The notes beneath the pieces are model-generated. The model was given only the letters and a program-made list of their open reading frames with translations, searched no databases and was not told the DNA's origin. This document shows positions 1 through 6,161 of a stretch of DNA of 6,644 nt, one piece after another. Each line of letters begins with the position of its first letter. The first letter of the stretch is position 1. Origin of the DNA: Acidobacteriota bacterium (lineage in GTDB: Bacteria > Acidobacteriota > Terriglobia > Terriglobales > Acidobacteriaceae); assembly GCA_003224785.1 (NCBI GenBank), contig QHZV01000160.1, positions 1-6,644 on the forward strand, written 5' to 3'. The translations under genes were made by a program, and so were the position numbers.

Positions 1-77
1 TCCGCAAGCATTCCGGCGAGCGACGCCATTGCCGTGCCGCAGATTCCAATGAGATGTATGTGTTTGTTTGGACTCAT
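1..77 (-). CDS. mpl: UDP-N-acetylmuramate:tripeptide ligase Mpl, N-terminal fragment
   Basis: Only the first 25 codons are present; the gene runs off the left edge of the window. The peptide opens with HIHLIGICGTAMASLAGMLA. This is the N-terminal nucleotide-binding strand and glycine-rich loop of the Mur ligase family. The GICGT spelling is typical of Mpl, whereas MurC usually reads GIGG(I/T)GMS. Mpl is a cytoplasmic ligase that reattaches the recycled tripeptide L-Ala-gamma-D-Glu-meso-DAP to UDP-MurNAc using ATP. The ATG lies 24 bp after the ldcA stop on the same strand, consistent with one operon and with LdcA making the tripeptide that Mpl uses. A purine-rich AGGAAG about 13 nt upstream could be a weak ribosome site. 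MurC remains possible because the ATP-binding and C-terminal domains are not visible. Confidence 0.8.
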   Translation of the reverse strand, partial: MSPNKHIHLIGICGTAMASLAGMLA

Positions 78-101
78 CTGGTTCCGAATCTTCCTGTCGC
101 G

Positions 102-1049
102 CTAGATCGCGGTCGCTGCTTCTAATATCTTGAGGGTTACGCGCGATTCACCAACTTCCAATCCGACACTCACGCCCAGAGGCAAAGTAATATTCCGTTT
201 CGAGACGTGTCCGGAACGCACTCCGAAGGCAACTGGGATTCTCAAATCGCCGACCACTCGCATAATAACCTCTTCCAACGTGTAACTCTGAGTGCCGATA
301 GGAAAACAATCCAACATTTCGCCAAAGATCAGGCCACGCACGCTGTCAAACTTCCCCGCCAGTTTCAAATGCATCAACATGCGATCGATCTGATAAGGCT
401 TTGCCCCAACGTCTTCGATGAAAAGAATCGTATCGTTCGTCCTGGCTTCATACGGAGTGCCCAGCGACGCGACCAGCATCGAGAGGCATCCACCATACAA
501 AATACCCTCGGCCGCTCCTTGAATGAGCGACTTTACTCCCCTCTCGAGAGCAAAATCGAATTGCGATACTCCGCCCAACACACCGTTCCAGGATGAGAAA
601 TCAACACCATCGTCTCGGTTGAAATCCTTCGCGACCATCGGGCCATGAAACGTTACGAACCGTGCCACATCACAACAATACGTCAGGAGACTCGTGATGT
701 CGCTGTAGCCGACGATGATCTTTGGCCTCGCTGCAAGTTTCCGCATATCCAAGAGCGGCAACAAGTAATTTGCGCCGTAACCGCCGCGTGCGCACAGAAT
801 CGCCCCTATATCGTCGCGGTCGAACATCTCTTCCAGCTCGCGTGCACGCCGTTGGGCAGTTCCGGCGAAGTAAAGATCGCGCTCGAAAATGGAATCTGAA
901 TAGACCGGATCGTAACCCAGCTTTCGCAATGCGGCGCATCCTGCATCGAACTCCTCGCGCTTGAAGTAGCTTGCAGGCGCAACAATGCCTACCTTATCTC
1001 CTGGTCTGAGCGCGGGAGGCTTGATTCGCACTGGTGATTGCGGCGGCAT
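102..1049 (-). CDS. ldcA: Muramoyltetrapeptide LD-carboxypeptidase (peptidase S66)
   Basis: 315 aa, a normal length for the family (about 300-310), with no signal peptide, so cytoplasmic. Family role: it removes the terminal D-Ala from L-Ala-gamma-D-Glu-meso-DAP-D-Ala during murein recycling. The N-terminal half contains PGDKVGIVAPAS (16-27) and ARGGYG (87-92), followed by the nucleophile motif GYSDIT with Ser116. The C-terminal half contains YGGCLSMLVASLGTPY (185-200), FIEDVGAKPYQIDRML (210-225) with catalytic Glu212, and GHVSKRNITLPLG (280-292) with catalytic His281. The Ser-Glu-His triad is therefore complete, in the order and spacing known for LdcA. The ATG directly abuts the TAA of dapF (TAAATG), and AAGGTGAG lies 12 nt upstream inside dapF, so translation is probably coupled. 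A related S66 member such as a microcin-C-self-immunity-type peptidase is less likely, given the mpl and dapF neighbours. Confidence 0.93.
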   Translation of the reverse strand: MPPQSPVRIKPPALRPGDKVGIVAPASYFKREEFDAGCAALRKLGYDPVYSDSIFERDLYFAGTAQRRARELEEMFDRDDIGAILCARGGYGANYLLPLLDMRKLAARPKIIVGYSDITSLLTYCCDVARFVTFHGPMVAKDFNRDDGVDFSSWNGVLGGVSQFDFALERGVKSLIQGAAEGILYGGCLSMLVASLGTPYEARTNDTILFIEDVGAKPYQIDRMLMHLKLAGKFDSVRGLIFGEMLDCFPIGTQSYTLEEVIMRVVGDLRIPVAFGVRSGHVSKRNITLPLGVSVGLEVGESRVTLKILEAATAI

Positions 1050-1838
1050 TTAGATAAAGAACTCACCTTGGCAAATCATTTGCGCCGGCCCTCGCAGAAA
1101 TACCTCCTGCTCCCATCGCACCGTCTGCAGCCCGCCGAGAGCATGTACTCGGACCGGTGAAGCGGCCCGCTTCTGAAAGATCGCAGCCACGGCCGCAGCG
1201 CATGATCCGGTGCCGGAGGATTGCGTCTCACCAACTCCGCGCTCGAAGAATCGTGTCTCAATATTTTCAGTATCGCGAATGCGCACGAACTCAACATTAA
1301 TTCCGTACTTAAAATCATGGTGCTTGCCAATTTCCGCCGCATCGGCCTGCCATCCCGGCGCAAATTCATCCACGAAGACTACGTAGTGCGGATTGCCCAT
1401 CGAAACCGGAGTTCCACGCACTTCACCAAAGGCCACTTTGATAGGAAACTCGTCGCCAACCTGCGGCTCGCCCATCGCGGTCTCGAACTCAAAGATTGCT
1501 TCGCTGTGCGAGGTCAGCACGCAGTTCTTGATTCCAGCGCCGGTCCGAACCTTCAATTGCGCTCGTGGACTTTGCGAACAGAGGTAAGCCGCTACACAAC
1601 GCGTGCCGTTGCCGGAGATTTCGGCGTCAGAGCCATCGGCATTGATCAGGCGCGCGCGAATGTCCGCATCCTGCGCGGGAAAGAGCCACTCCACTCCGTC
1701 GGCGCCCACTCCATTGTGGCGATGGCAAATGCGGCGGCTGAAGGCACTCAAATCCGGCGGCGCGTGCATGCCATCAATGATCAAAAAATCATTGCCACAG
1801 GCGCTCGCCTTTGCGAACGGGATGGCAGGGCCAGTCAT
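1050..1838 (-). CDS. dapF: Diaminopimelate epimerase family protein with both catalytic Cys replaced by Ser
   Basis: 262 aa, slightly shorter than typical DapF (about 275). The family converts LL-DAP to meso-DAP in the cytoplasm, for lysine and peptidoglycan synthesis, using two cysteines as acid and base. The fold signatures are all present in order: ACGNDFLIID (13-22), GVGADGV (43-49), NADGSDAEISGNGTRC (66-81), MGNPHYV (147-153), GINVEFV (179-185), FERGVGETQ (198-206) and SSGTGSCAAA (207-216). The normal CGNG cysteine is Ser75 (codon TCC) and the normal (A)CGTG cysteine is Ser208 (codon TCC). I re-read both codons on the reverse complement. All other substrate-binding residues look kept, so the protein is not decaying. 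The start ATG overlaps the mgtC stop (ATGA), and ldcA follows with no gap. It may be a Ser/Ser DapF subfamily, a weak epimerase, or an enzyme for another amino acid. Family membership is certain; epimerase activity is not. Confidence 0.88.
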   Translation of the reverse strand: MTGPAIPFAKASACGNDFLIIDGMHAPPDLSAFSRRICHRHNGVGADGVEWLFPAQDADIRARLINADGSDAEISGNGTRCVAAYLCSQSPRAQLKVRTGAGIKNCVLTSHSEAIFEFETAMGEPQVGDEFPIKVAFGEVRGTPVSMGNPHYVVFVDEFAPGWQADAAEIGKHHDFKYGINVEFVRIRDTENIETRFFERGVGETQSSGTGSCAAAVAAIFQKRAASPVRVHALGGLQTVRWEQEVFLRGPAQMICQGEFFI

Positions 1839-2470
1839 TCGGTCTGCACCGGCCCCAGCGCGGCGACGCTTTCAAACGCTCCCGAATCTTTCAGGCACTT
1901 TAATATCCGCGTTTGCTGCTTGTGCGTCCCTTCACATTCAAAGTGGATGCGAACGTGGCGCGGCGTCGCGGCCAGCTGCATGTTCAGCATCAACGAATGA
2001 AGCGGTTCCAAGACTGCATTGATCTTGGCCTCGGTCTCTTCTGCCTTCGGCCCCGAAACTTCATAGCCATAGATCATGACCTTTAAATTCAGGGCACGCT
2101 CGATTGCGCCCAGCAGCAAAAGCACACCGAGGATCAGCAGCGTCGCTATGATTGCGAGAACGTATTGTGCGCCGCCGACCGCCATGCCTACCGAGGCCAC
2201 TACAAAAATGGTCGCAGCAGTTGTAATTCCGGTGACGATTTCTCCACGAGCGCGAAGAATCGATCCTGCGCCGATGAAGCCGATTCCGGGAATAATTTGC
2301 GCCGCAATTCGCGTGTGGTCGCCGGTATGTGCGCCAGCCAATTCGTCCGACAAAAGAGTGAACATAGCCGCGCCGAGACAGATGAAGAGATTGGTGCGCA
2401 GTCCGGCTGCCCGATGCTTGGATTGGCGCTCGAGCCCGATGAGTCCGCCTAAGACCGCCGCCAGCGCCAA
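1835..2470 (-). CDS. MgtC/SapB family inner-membrane protein
   Basis: 211 aa from a TTG start. The N-terminal part is the MgtC/SapB membrane domain, with GLIGLERQ (9-16), AAGLRT (21-26) and a helix at about 27-41. These are followed by TRIAAQIIPGIGFIGAGSI (53-71), GITTAATIFVVASVGMAVG (81-99) and a long hydrophobic helix at about 103-122. The soluble C-terminal part (about 128-205) resembles the ACT-like tail of larger MgtC proteins. MgtC of pathogens supports growth in low magnesium and in macrophages and acts on the F1Fo ATPase. Most environmental homologues have no assigned role, so I give no symbol. TTG at 2470 is the only ATG/GTG/TTG in frame after a TGA at 2510-2512, and AGGTGA at 2481-2486 lies 10 nt before it. 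The first helix is short with this start, as treated in the findings. The stop overlaps the dapF ATG by 4 bp, so the two are probably coupled, although no functional link is obvious. Confidence 0.88.
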   Translation of the reverse strand: MALAAVLGGLIGLERQSKHRAAGLRTNLFICLGAAMFTLLSDELAGAHTGDHTRIAAQIIPGIGFIGAGSILRARGEIVTGITTAATIFVVASVGMAVGGAQYVLAIIATLLILGVLLLLGAIERALNLKVMIYGYEVSGPKAEETEAKINAVLEPLHSLMLNMQLAATPRHVRIHFECEGTHKQQTRILKCLKDSGAFESVAALGPVQTE

Positions 2471-2615
2471 TTTTTCGAGGTCACCTAAGTACCCGAATGG
2501 GCGAAACGTTCACGCCCTCACCGAAATTGTTCTGAAGGCACGCTGTTCTCGCCCGTGTAACTGTCGGATTCTAACATTCCGAGAACTAGAGTCTTACGCC
2601 AGCAGCGTGCCCAAG
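2471..2615 (-). other. Intergenic leader between the glycosyltransferase stop and the mgtC-family start
   Basis: This 145-bp gap is the only substantial break between minus-strand genes besides the mtnP region. It contains a perfect 9-bp inverted repeat (GGCACGCTG at 2537-2545 and CAGCGTGCC at 2603-2611, 57 nt between arms) and a tiny GTG reading frame at 2513-2481. A TAGAAT hexamer (minus strand, about 2570-2575) could be a -10 element, but I find no good -35 partner at the right spacing. No T-run terminator follows the glycosyltransferase gene, so read-through from upstream is possible. Confidence 0.35.
2481..2486 (-). promoter_or_regulatory. Ribosome binding site supporting the TTG start of the mgtC-family gene
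   Basis: AGGTGA on the minus strand lies 10 nt before TTG at 2470-2468. No ATG or GTG is available in that frame between the upstream in-frame TGA and the first conserved motif, so this site decides the start call. The TGA of a 10-codon GTG-initiated reading frame (2513-2481) overlaps the same bases. Confidence 0.5.
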
Positions 2616-4313
2616 TTAACGCGGTTGATTACTCTTGATCGTATGATAGATCGTCGCTTGCGGCTGGCCGCTGACTCGCACAATTTCAAGCGACACCAGC
2701 TCGCCCTTGTTCACCTTCGAAGCGACCTGGTCAGAGTCAAATGCAATCACGTAATCGGTGTAGTCGGCGGGATGCGCCAGGGCCCGCTCCCACAATCCGT
2801 TTGGATCGGAAGGAAGCACCCAAGGCCGGTGATTGCCTTCGTTGACCACTCGCGATAGCGGAATGCCAGCTTGCTGAAATAATCCAACGTGGTCGCCGAG
2901 ATACATAAGAAACCGCGTATTCGAAGGCAATTGTTCGAACTCAGTGGCGATCCGACTCTCCAGCGCAATTCGCGTCTTGGAGTTCACAAGCGCCTCCTGA
3001 TAGCTGGCCTGCTCTGAGCGCCAGACTTGCGCGTAGCTAACGACCACGCTGGACAAAAAGACGGCTGTGGTGATGGTTTTGGTTCTTGTTGTCGCGGCGA
3101 AGCGCAGCAATCCATACGCTGCGATCGCGGTCAGAACTGCAAATGCCGGCAGCATCTCGATTCCATAACGCACGTTGTAGCGAGAAAACGGCCACCATAC
3201 CGGCACGAACAACGGCACGCCGCTATACGCGATTGAGAGCATGTAGAACGGCACTGGAATGCACAGCAGAATAAATGGCCAGAGCTTTCTTTGGAAAAGC
3301 AGCGCGGTGGCAGTTCCTAACAGCAGCGCACAAACCCAAAATATTTGCCATTTTCCAGGTGCCAGGTTCAGCTCTGACGATTTAAAGAAATAGCGGAATG
3401 CCACCGCTAAATCGTGCGCACCGGGATGCGGTGGCGCTCCCGGCGTAGCTGTCTTCTGCTCGATGGCTTTCGCGGAGTAAGGCCCGTTCGCAAATTCCAG
3501 CGGATTTTTATAAACCGCAGCATTGTATAAAAGCCAACCCGCGGGTGCTACAGCAGCAAGTAGCGCCAGCTTCCGTACCCCAGGACGAAGCTCGGCAAAG
3601 TTTCCAACCCAGGCGAGAGCAACCGAGAGTGCAACAATGACAGCCGCGAGCAGCCATCCGTCATAACGTGTCAAACAGGCGCCCATGAGGCAGAGTCCGC
3701 ACCTGACCAACAACGAGTTTCCCCGCTTAGGATCGCCGCCCGCACAGGCGCGGATCGCCTTCACGGAAAATACAATTGTCCAAATGAAGAAGCCTAAATA
3801 GATAGGCTCGGTCATGGCGGTTGTCTGCAAATAAATCAGGTTCGGATTCAGCGCGAAAATTCCCGCGGCCAACCAGGCTGCAAATCGCGCGGTGGCATCA
3901 ACACTAATTGGAGTTTTATTTGGAGACTTACTTGGGGTGCCCCAGGCCTCCCCGTTTTTGGGAGACCTGGGAAACACACCACGTACCAACTGAAATATTC
4001 CCATCACGCTAAACAGATACGCGACCATCGATGGAATGGCGCCACCGATCCCCGTCTGCCACATCCATCGAGAAACAATGAACGGCATCATCAGAATGTG
4101 AGGAAGCGGAAGCCAGACCGTTCCTAGTTGCAGTGGGCCAGGTGTCTGCGAGTCAAACACGCGCCGTGCAATGTTGATATGCGCAACCGCATCGCCGTAA
4201 AGCAGCAAGTCGCCATGGCGCAGGTAATAGAAGAACGATCCAATGGAGACAGCCGCGGCCAATTGCGCGACCAGAAACAAGTCACTATCTGTGGGTGCTT
4301 GCGACTTCTTCAT
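2616..4313 (-). CDS. GT-C superfamily polytopic membrane glycosyltransferase (PMT/ArnT-like)
   Basis: 565 aa with roughly ten to eleven hydrophobic segments. The clearest are at about 12-30, 94-112, 143-160, 171-186, 219-237, 247-265, 324-340, 345-363, 385-405 and 412-428, followed by a soluble, probably periplasmic tail of about 135 residues. The first loop carries LYGDAVAHINIARRVFD (38-54), where an acidic residue (Asp41) sits just after TM1 as in GT-C enzymes that use polyprenyl-phosphate sugars. TEPIYLGFF (168-176) and LTRYDGWLL (214-222) are further signatures of this branch. The acceptor and sugar cannot be read from the sequence. Residues about 115-137 are a Pro/Lys/Ser-rich stretch encoded by a palindromic repeat-like element (separate entry), lying in the loop between FQLVRGVF and ARFAAWLAAGIFALNPN. 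The start ATG overlaps the stop of the PfkB gene (ATGA), indicating coupled translation. Confidence 0.82.
   Translation of the reverse strand: MKKSQAPTDSDLFLVAQLAAAVSIGSFFYYLRHGDLLLYGDAVAHINIARRVFDSQTPGPLQLGTVWLPLPHILMMPFIVSRWMWQTGIGGAIPSMVAYLFSVMGIFQLVRGVFPRSPKNGEAWGTPSKSPNKTPISVDATARFAAWLAAGIFALNPNLIYLQTTAMTEPIYLGFFIWTIVFSVKAIRACAGGDPKRGNSLLVRCGLCLMGACLTRYDGWLLAAVIVALSVALAWVGNFAELRPGVRKLALLAAVAPAGWLLYNAAVYKNPLEFANGPYSAKAIEQKTATPGAPPHPGAHDLAVAFRYFFKSSELNLAPGKWQIFWVCALLLGTATALLFQRKLWPFILLCIPVPFYMLSIAYSGVPLFVPVWWPFSRYNVRYGIEMLPAFAVLTAIAAYGLLRFAATTRTKTITTAVFLSSVVVSYAQVWRSEQASYQEALVNSKTRIALESRIATEFEQLPSNTRFLMYLGDHVGLFQQAGIPLSRVVNEGNHRPWVLPSDPNGLWERALAHPADYTDYVIAFDSDQVASKVNKGELVSLEIVRVSGQPQATIYHTIKSNQPR
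3931..3975. repeat. Palindromic repeat-like element inside the glycosyltransferase gene
   Basis: Arms CCCAGGCCTCCC (3941-3952) and GGGAGACCTGGG (3960-3971) are 12-bp inverted repeats with one difference, around a 7-nt loop. In the minus-strand transcript the single difference becomes a U-G wobble, so the mRNA could form a full 12-bp hairpin. GGGGTGCCCC (3934-3943) flanks and partly overlaps one arm. The element is in frame and encodes residues about 115-125 of the glycosyltransferase. From memory it resembles short palindromic intergenic repeats of acidobacterial genomes with a CCAGGTCTC/GGGGCACCC core. Whether copies exist elsewhere in this genome cannot be seen from here. Confidence 0.5.
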
Positions 4314-5233
4314 CCCAGGTGAGTCAGCTCGCGAAAGACTTGGAAGCGGGCGTCAATCTCGTTGCGCGTCAACGACTGCAGCCGCTCCGTTCCGAAGCGC
4401 TCGACCGCAAACGATCCCATAACCCCGCCATAAAACAGGGCACGCTTGATGACCTCGCGGTTCAGTTCCGGCTGTGAAGCGATGTATCCCATGAAGCCGC
4501 CGGCAAAAGAATCGCCCGCGCCGGTGGGGTCCTTGACTTCTTCAATGGGCAGCGCCGGAGCGCGAAAAGGATGGCTCCCAATGCCGAATGCCCCCTCGCG
4601 GAAAAAGATCGTCGCGCCGTACTCGCCGTGCTTGATCACCAACGCCTGCGGCCCCATGGCAAGCACCTTGCGCGCGGCGCGAGGCAGGCTGGGCTCATTA
4701 GCCAGCATCTTGGCTTCACCATCATTGATCAGCAGAACGTTCACAACTTTCAGAGTTTCCCTAAGCTCTGAATTCGCGCCCTGGATCCAGAAATTCATGG
4801 TGTCACCGCCGGTCAGCTTGACGTCCGAGAGCTCAAGCCGGACCGCTGATTGCAGCGTGGGATGGATGTTCCCGAGAAACAGAAATTCAGAATCCTTATA
4901 TTCCGCGGGAATTCGCGGCTGAAATTTTTCAAAAACATTCAGCTCGGTGAAATCGGTTTTCGCCTCGTTCAAATTATCGAGGTATTTGCCGCCCCAACGA
5001 AACGTCTTCCCTTTTGCGCGCTCAATGCCTCGAGTATCCACGCCACGCTTCTTGAGGACATTCTCGTGCTCGGCAGTGAAGTCCTCGCCAACAACGGCAA
5101 CCACGCGGACATCGGTGAAGTAGCTGGCAGCAAGAGCAAAATAAGTTCCCGAGCCGCCGAGGACATTATCTGCGCGTCCCGAAGGAGTGGTGATGTTGTC
5201 AAAAGCGACCGAACCGACGACGAGTATAGACAT
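4310..5233 (-). CDS. PfkB/ribokinase-family sugar or nucleoside kinase
   Basis: 307 aa, the usual length for this family of cytoplasmic ATP-dependent kinases. Seen: an N-terminal strand ILVVGSVAFDNI (3-14), the glycine pair motif LGGSGTYFALAAS (25-37), VVAVVGEDF (44-52), LINDGEAKML (168-177, the NxxE-like magnesium motif), VIKHGEYGA (199-207), and the C-terminal signature DPTGAGDSFAGGFMG (235-249) with the expected catalytic base Asp241. The substrate is not readable from sequence. Its position directly after mtnP suggests a role in handling methylthioribose, adenosine or a related sugar, but that is inference from context. The ATG at 5233 has no convincing Shine-Dalgarno. It lies 25 bp after the ancestral mtnP stop, which suggests that translation once depended on mtnP. 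The stop overlaps the start of the glycosyltransferase gene. Confidence 0.88.
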   Translation of the reverse strand: MSILVVGSVAFDNITTPSGRADNVLGGSGTYFALAASYFTDVRVVAVVGEDFTAEHENVLKKRGVDTRGIERAKGKTFRWGGKYLDNLNEAKTDFTELNVFEKFQPRIPAEYKDSEFLFLGNIHPTLQSAVRLELSDVKLTGGDTMNFWIQGANSELRETLKVVNVLLINDGEAKMLANEPSLPRAARKVLAMGPQALVIKHGEYGATIFFREGAFGIGSHPFRAPALPIEEVKDPTGAGDSFAGGFMGYIASQPELNREVIKRALFYGGVMGSFAVERFGTERLQSLTRNEIDARFQVFRELTHLG

Positions 5234-5258
5234 GTGGATTAAGCTTTTAGGCTTAAAG

Positions 5259-5417
5259 CTACTCTAGATACTTTCCCAAAATAAGTTTCAATCTCTCGCG
5301 CGTCTTTGACGGAATCATTTTTCTGTCCGTCAAGATCGCATGCGCCAGCGCCGACCCGCATCTGCACGACCGCTCTTTCGGCATCGCCGCTACTGCTTCT
5401 CTCACCACATTGAGCAG
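5259..5417 (-). pseudogene. mtnP: Frame-displaced C-terminal end of mtnP
   Basis: In a different frame from the mtnP body, codons from 5417 read [18 protein letters not shown] and continue with CGSALAHAILTDRKMIPS. The frame ends in LKLILGKYLE at a TAG (5261-5259). This looks like the last 50 or so residues of bacterial MTA phosphorylases, which end in a similar LGKYL. It is not a separate gene: it has no start codon or ribosome site, and it begins where the mtnP body stops making sense. Compared with family members, about 25 codons between the DYDC motif and this tail are missing, by a length not divisible by three. Confidence 0.7.
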
Positions 5418-6052
5418 TCATAGTCTGTGACCATCGCGACCGTGACGTAGCAAATTTCGGCTTCGCGGGCGAGTTTGGCTTCCTGCAGGTTGGTCATGCC
5501 AATTACGTCCATGCCCCACGACCGATAGAGATTCGATTCCGCTTTTGTCGAAAATTGCGGGCCTTCCATGCAGATGTAAGTGCCGCCGCGCTTGCCCACG
5601 ACTTTGGCCTTCTGGCAGGCCTTGCCCACGACTTCAGAAAGCTGCGGACAAACTGGATCGGCAAACGCAATATGAGCGACCACGCCCTCGCCAAAAAAGG
5701 TATCCACGCGATGGCGTGTTCGGTCCACGAACTGATCAGGGATCAGAAACTCCAGCGGCTTATGCTCTTCCTTGAGTGATCCGACCGCTGAAACGGAAAC
5801 GATTCTCTCGACACCAAGCTGCTTGAACCCATGAATGTTGGCGCGAAAGTTCAGTTCGCTGGGAAGAATGCGGTGGCCGCGTCCGTGGCGGGCAAGGAAT
5901 GCGACGCTTCGTCCTTCCAATGTACCCAATACGAATGCGTCAGAAGGCGCGCCAAAAGGGGTCTCCACGGCAGCTTCCTGAATTCCGGTCAGCCCCGGCA
6001 TGGAGTAAAGTCCACTGCCTCCAATGATTCCGATTTCAGCTTGCGGCAACAT
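5402..6052 (-). CDS. mtnP: 5'-methylthioadenosine phosphorylase, C-terminally truncated by deletion and frameshift
   Basis: 216 aa are readable from ATG 6052, whereas the family is usually about 280-290. MTAP cleaves 5'-methylthioadenosine with phosphate to adenine and methylthioribose-1-phosphate in the polyamine/methionine salvage pathway. Seen: [10 protein letters not shown] (7-16) with the phosphate-binding Ser13, [19 protein letters not shown] (54-72), SAVGSLKEE (88-96), [15 protein letters not shown] (159-173), [15 protein letters not shown] (185-199) and VAMVTDYDC (205-213) with purine-binding Asp210 and Asp212. After DYDC the frame gives only SMW and a stop, although the family continues with Trp and about 60 further residues. 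The real tail is found in another frame downstream (separate entry). A TTG at 6109 would add 19 residues, but the TATAAT at 6086-6091 lies inside that extension, so ATG 6052 is preferred. The body is well conserved, so the lesion is recent or an assembly error. Confidence 0.85.
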   Translation of the reverse strand: MLPQAEIGIIGGSGLYSMPGLTGIQEAAVETPFGAPSDAFVLGTLEGRSVAFLARHGRGHRILPSELNFRANIHGFKQLGVERIVSVSAVGSLKEEHKPLEFLIPDQFVDRTRHRVDTFFGEGVVAHIAFADPVCPQLSEVVGKACQKAKVVGKRGGTYICMEGPQFSTKAESNLYRSWGMDVIGMTNLQEAKLAREAEICYVTVAMVTDYDCSMW

Positions 6053-6085
6053 CCCCTCGCGTGGAATGGATTTAGGTGAACGGTG

Positions 6086-6091
6086 ATTATA
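6086..6091 (-). promoter_or_regulatory. Probable -10 box of the mtnP promoter
   Basis: A perfect TATAAT on the minus strand lies 34 bp upstream of the mtnP ATG (6052), which would give a leader of about 25-30 nt. The -35 region is weak: TTGGAA occurs at a 20-nt spacing and nothing better at 17. It would drive mtnP, the PfkB kinase and the glycosyltransferase gene. Its position argues against the upstream TTG start for mtnP. Confidence 0.5.
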
Positions 6092-6161
6092 CAGAATGGG
6101 TTCGCGCAACCTTCCAAACCGCGCAGCCGCAGGGCGATGCGTGTTAGGATGTCACCGTTCT

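Noticed and set aside
1221..2000. 259-codon plus-strand open frame opposite dapF and the mgtC-family gene
   Set aside because: It is antisense to two well-supported genes, has no family-like motifs and straddles their junction. It is explained by the codon bias of the minus-strand genes.
2076..2858. 260-codon plus-strand open frame across the mgtC gene, the intergenic gap and the glycosyltransferase 3' end
   Set aside because: The protein is low in recognisable motifs, rich in Arg/Pro/Ser as expected of a shadow frame, and overlaps two clear genes on the other strand.
5242..5260. Small hairpin AGCTTT/AAAGCT at the ancestral mtnP stop, possible terminator
   Set aside because: The stem is only 6 bp, AT-rich and lacks a following T-run. 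The downstream kinase gene appears to belong to the same transcript.
5239..5421. 60-codon minus-strand frame ([10 protein letters not shown]...) between mtnP and the kinase gene
   Set aside because: It overlaps both the mtnP end and the displaced MTAP tail, which is the more convincing reading of the same DNA. It shows no domain.
6053..6109. TTG-initiated 19-residue N-terminal extension of mtnP
   Set aside because: The TATAAT promoter element lies within it, the extension has no family counterpart, and the conserved strand begins right after the ATG at 6052.
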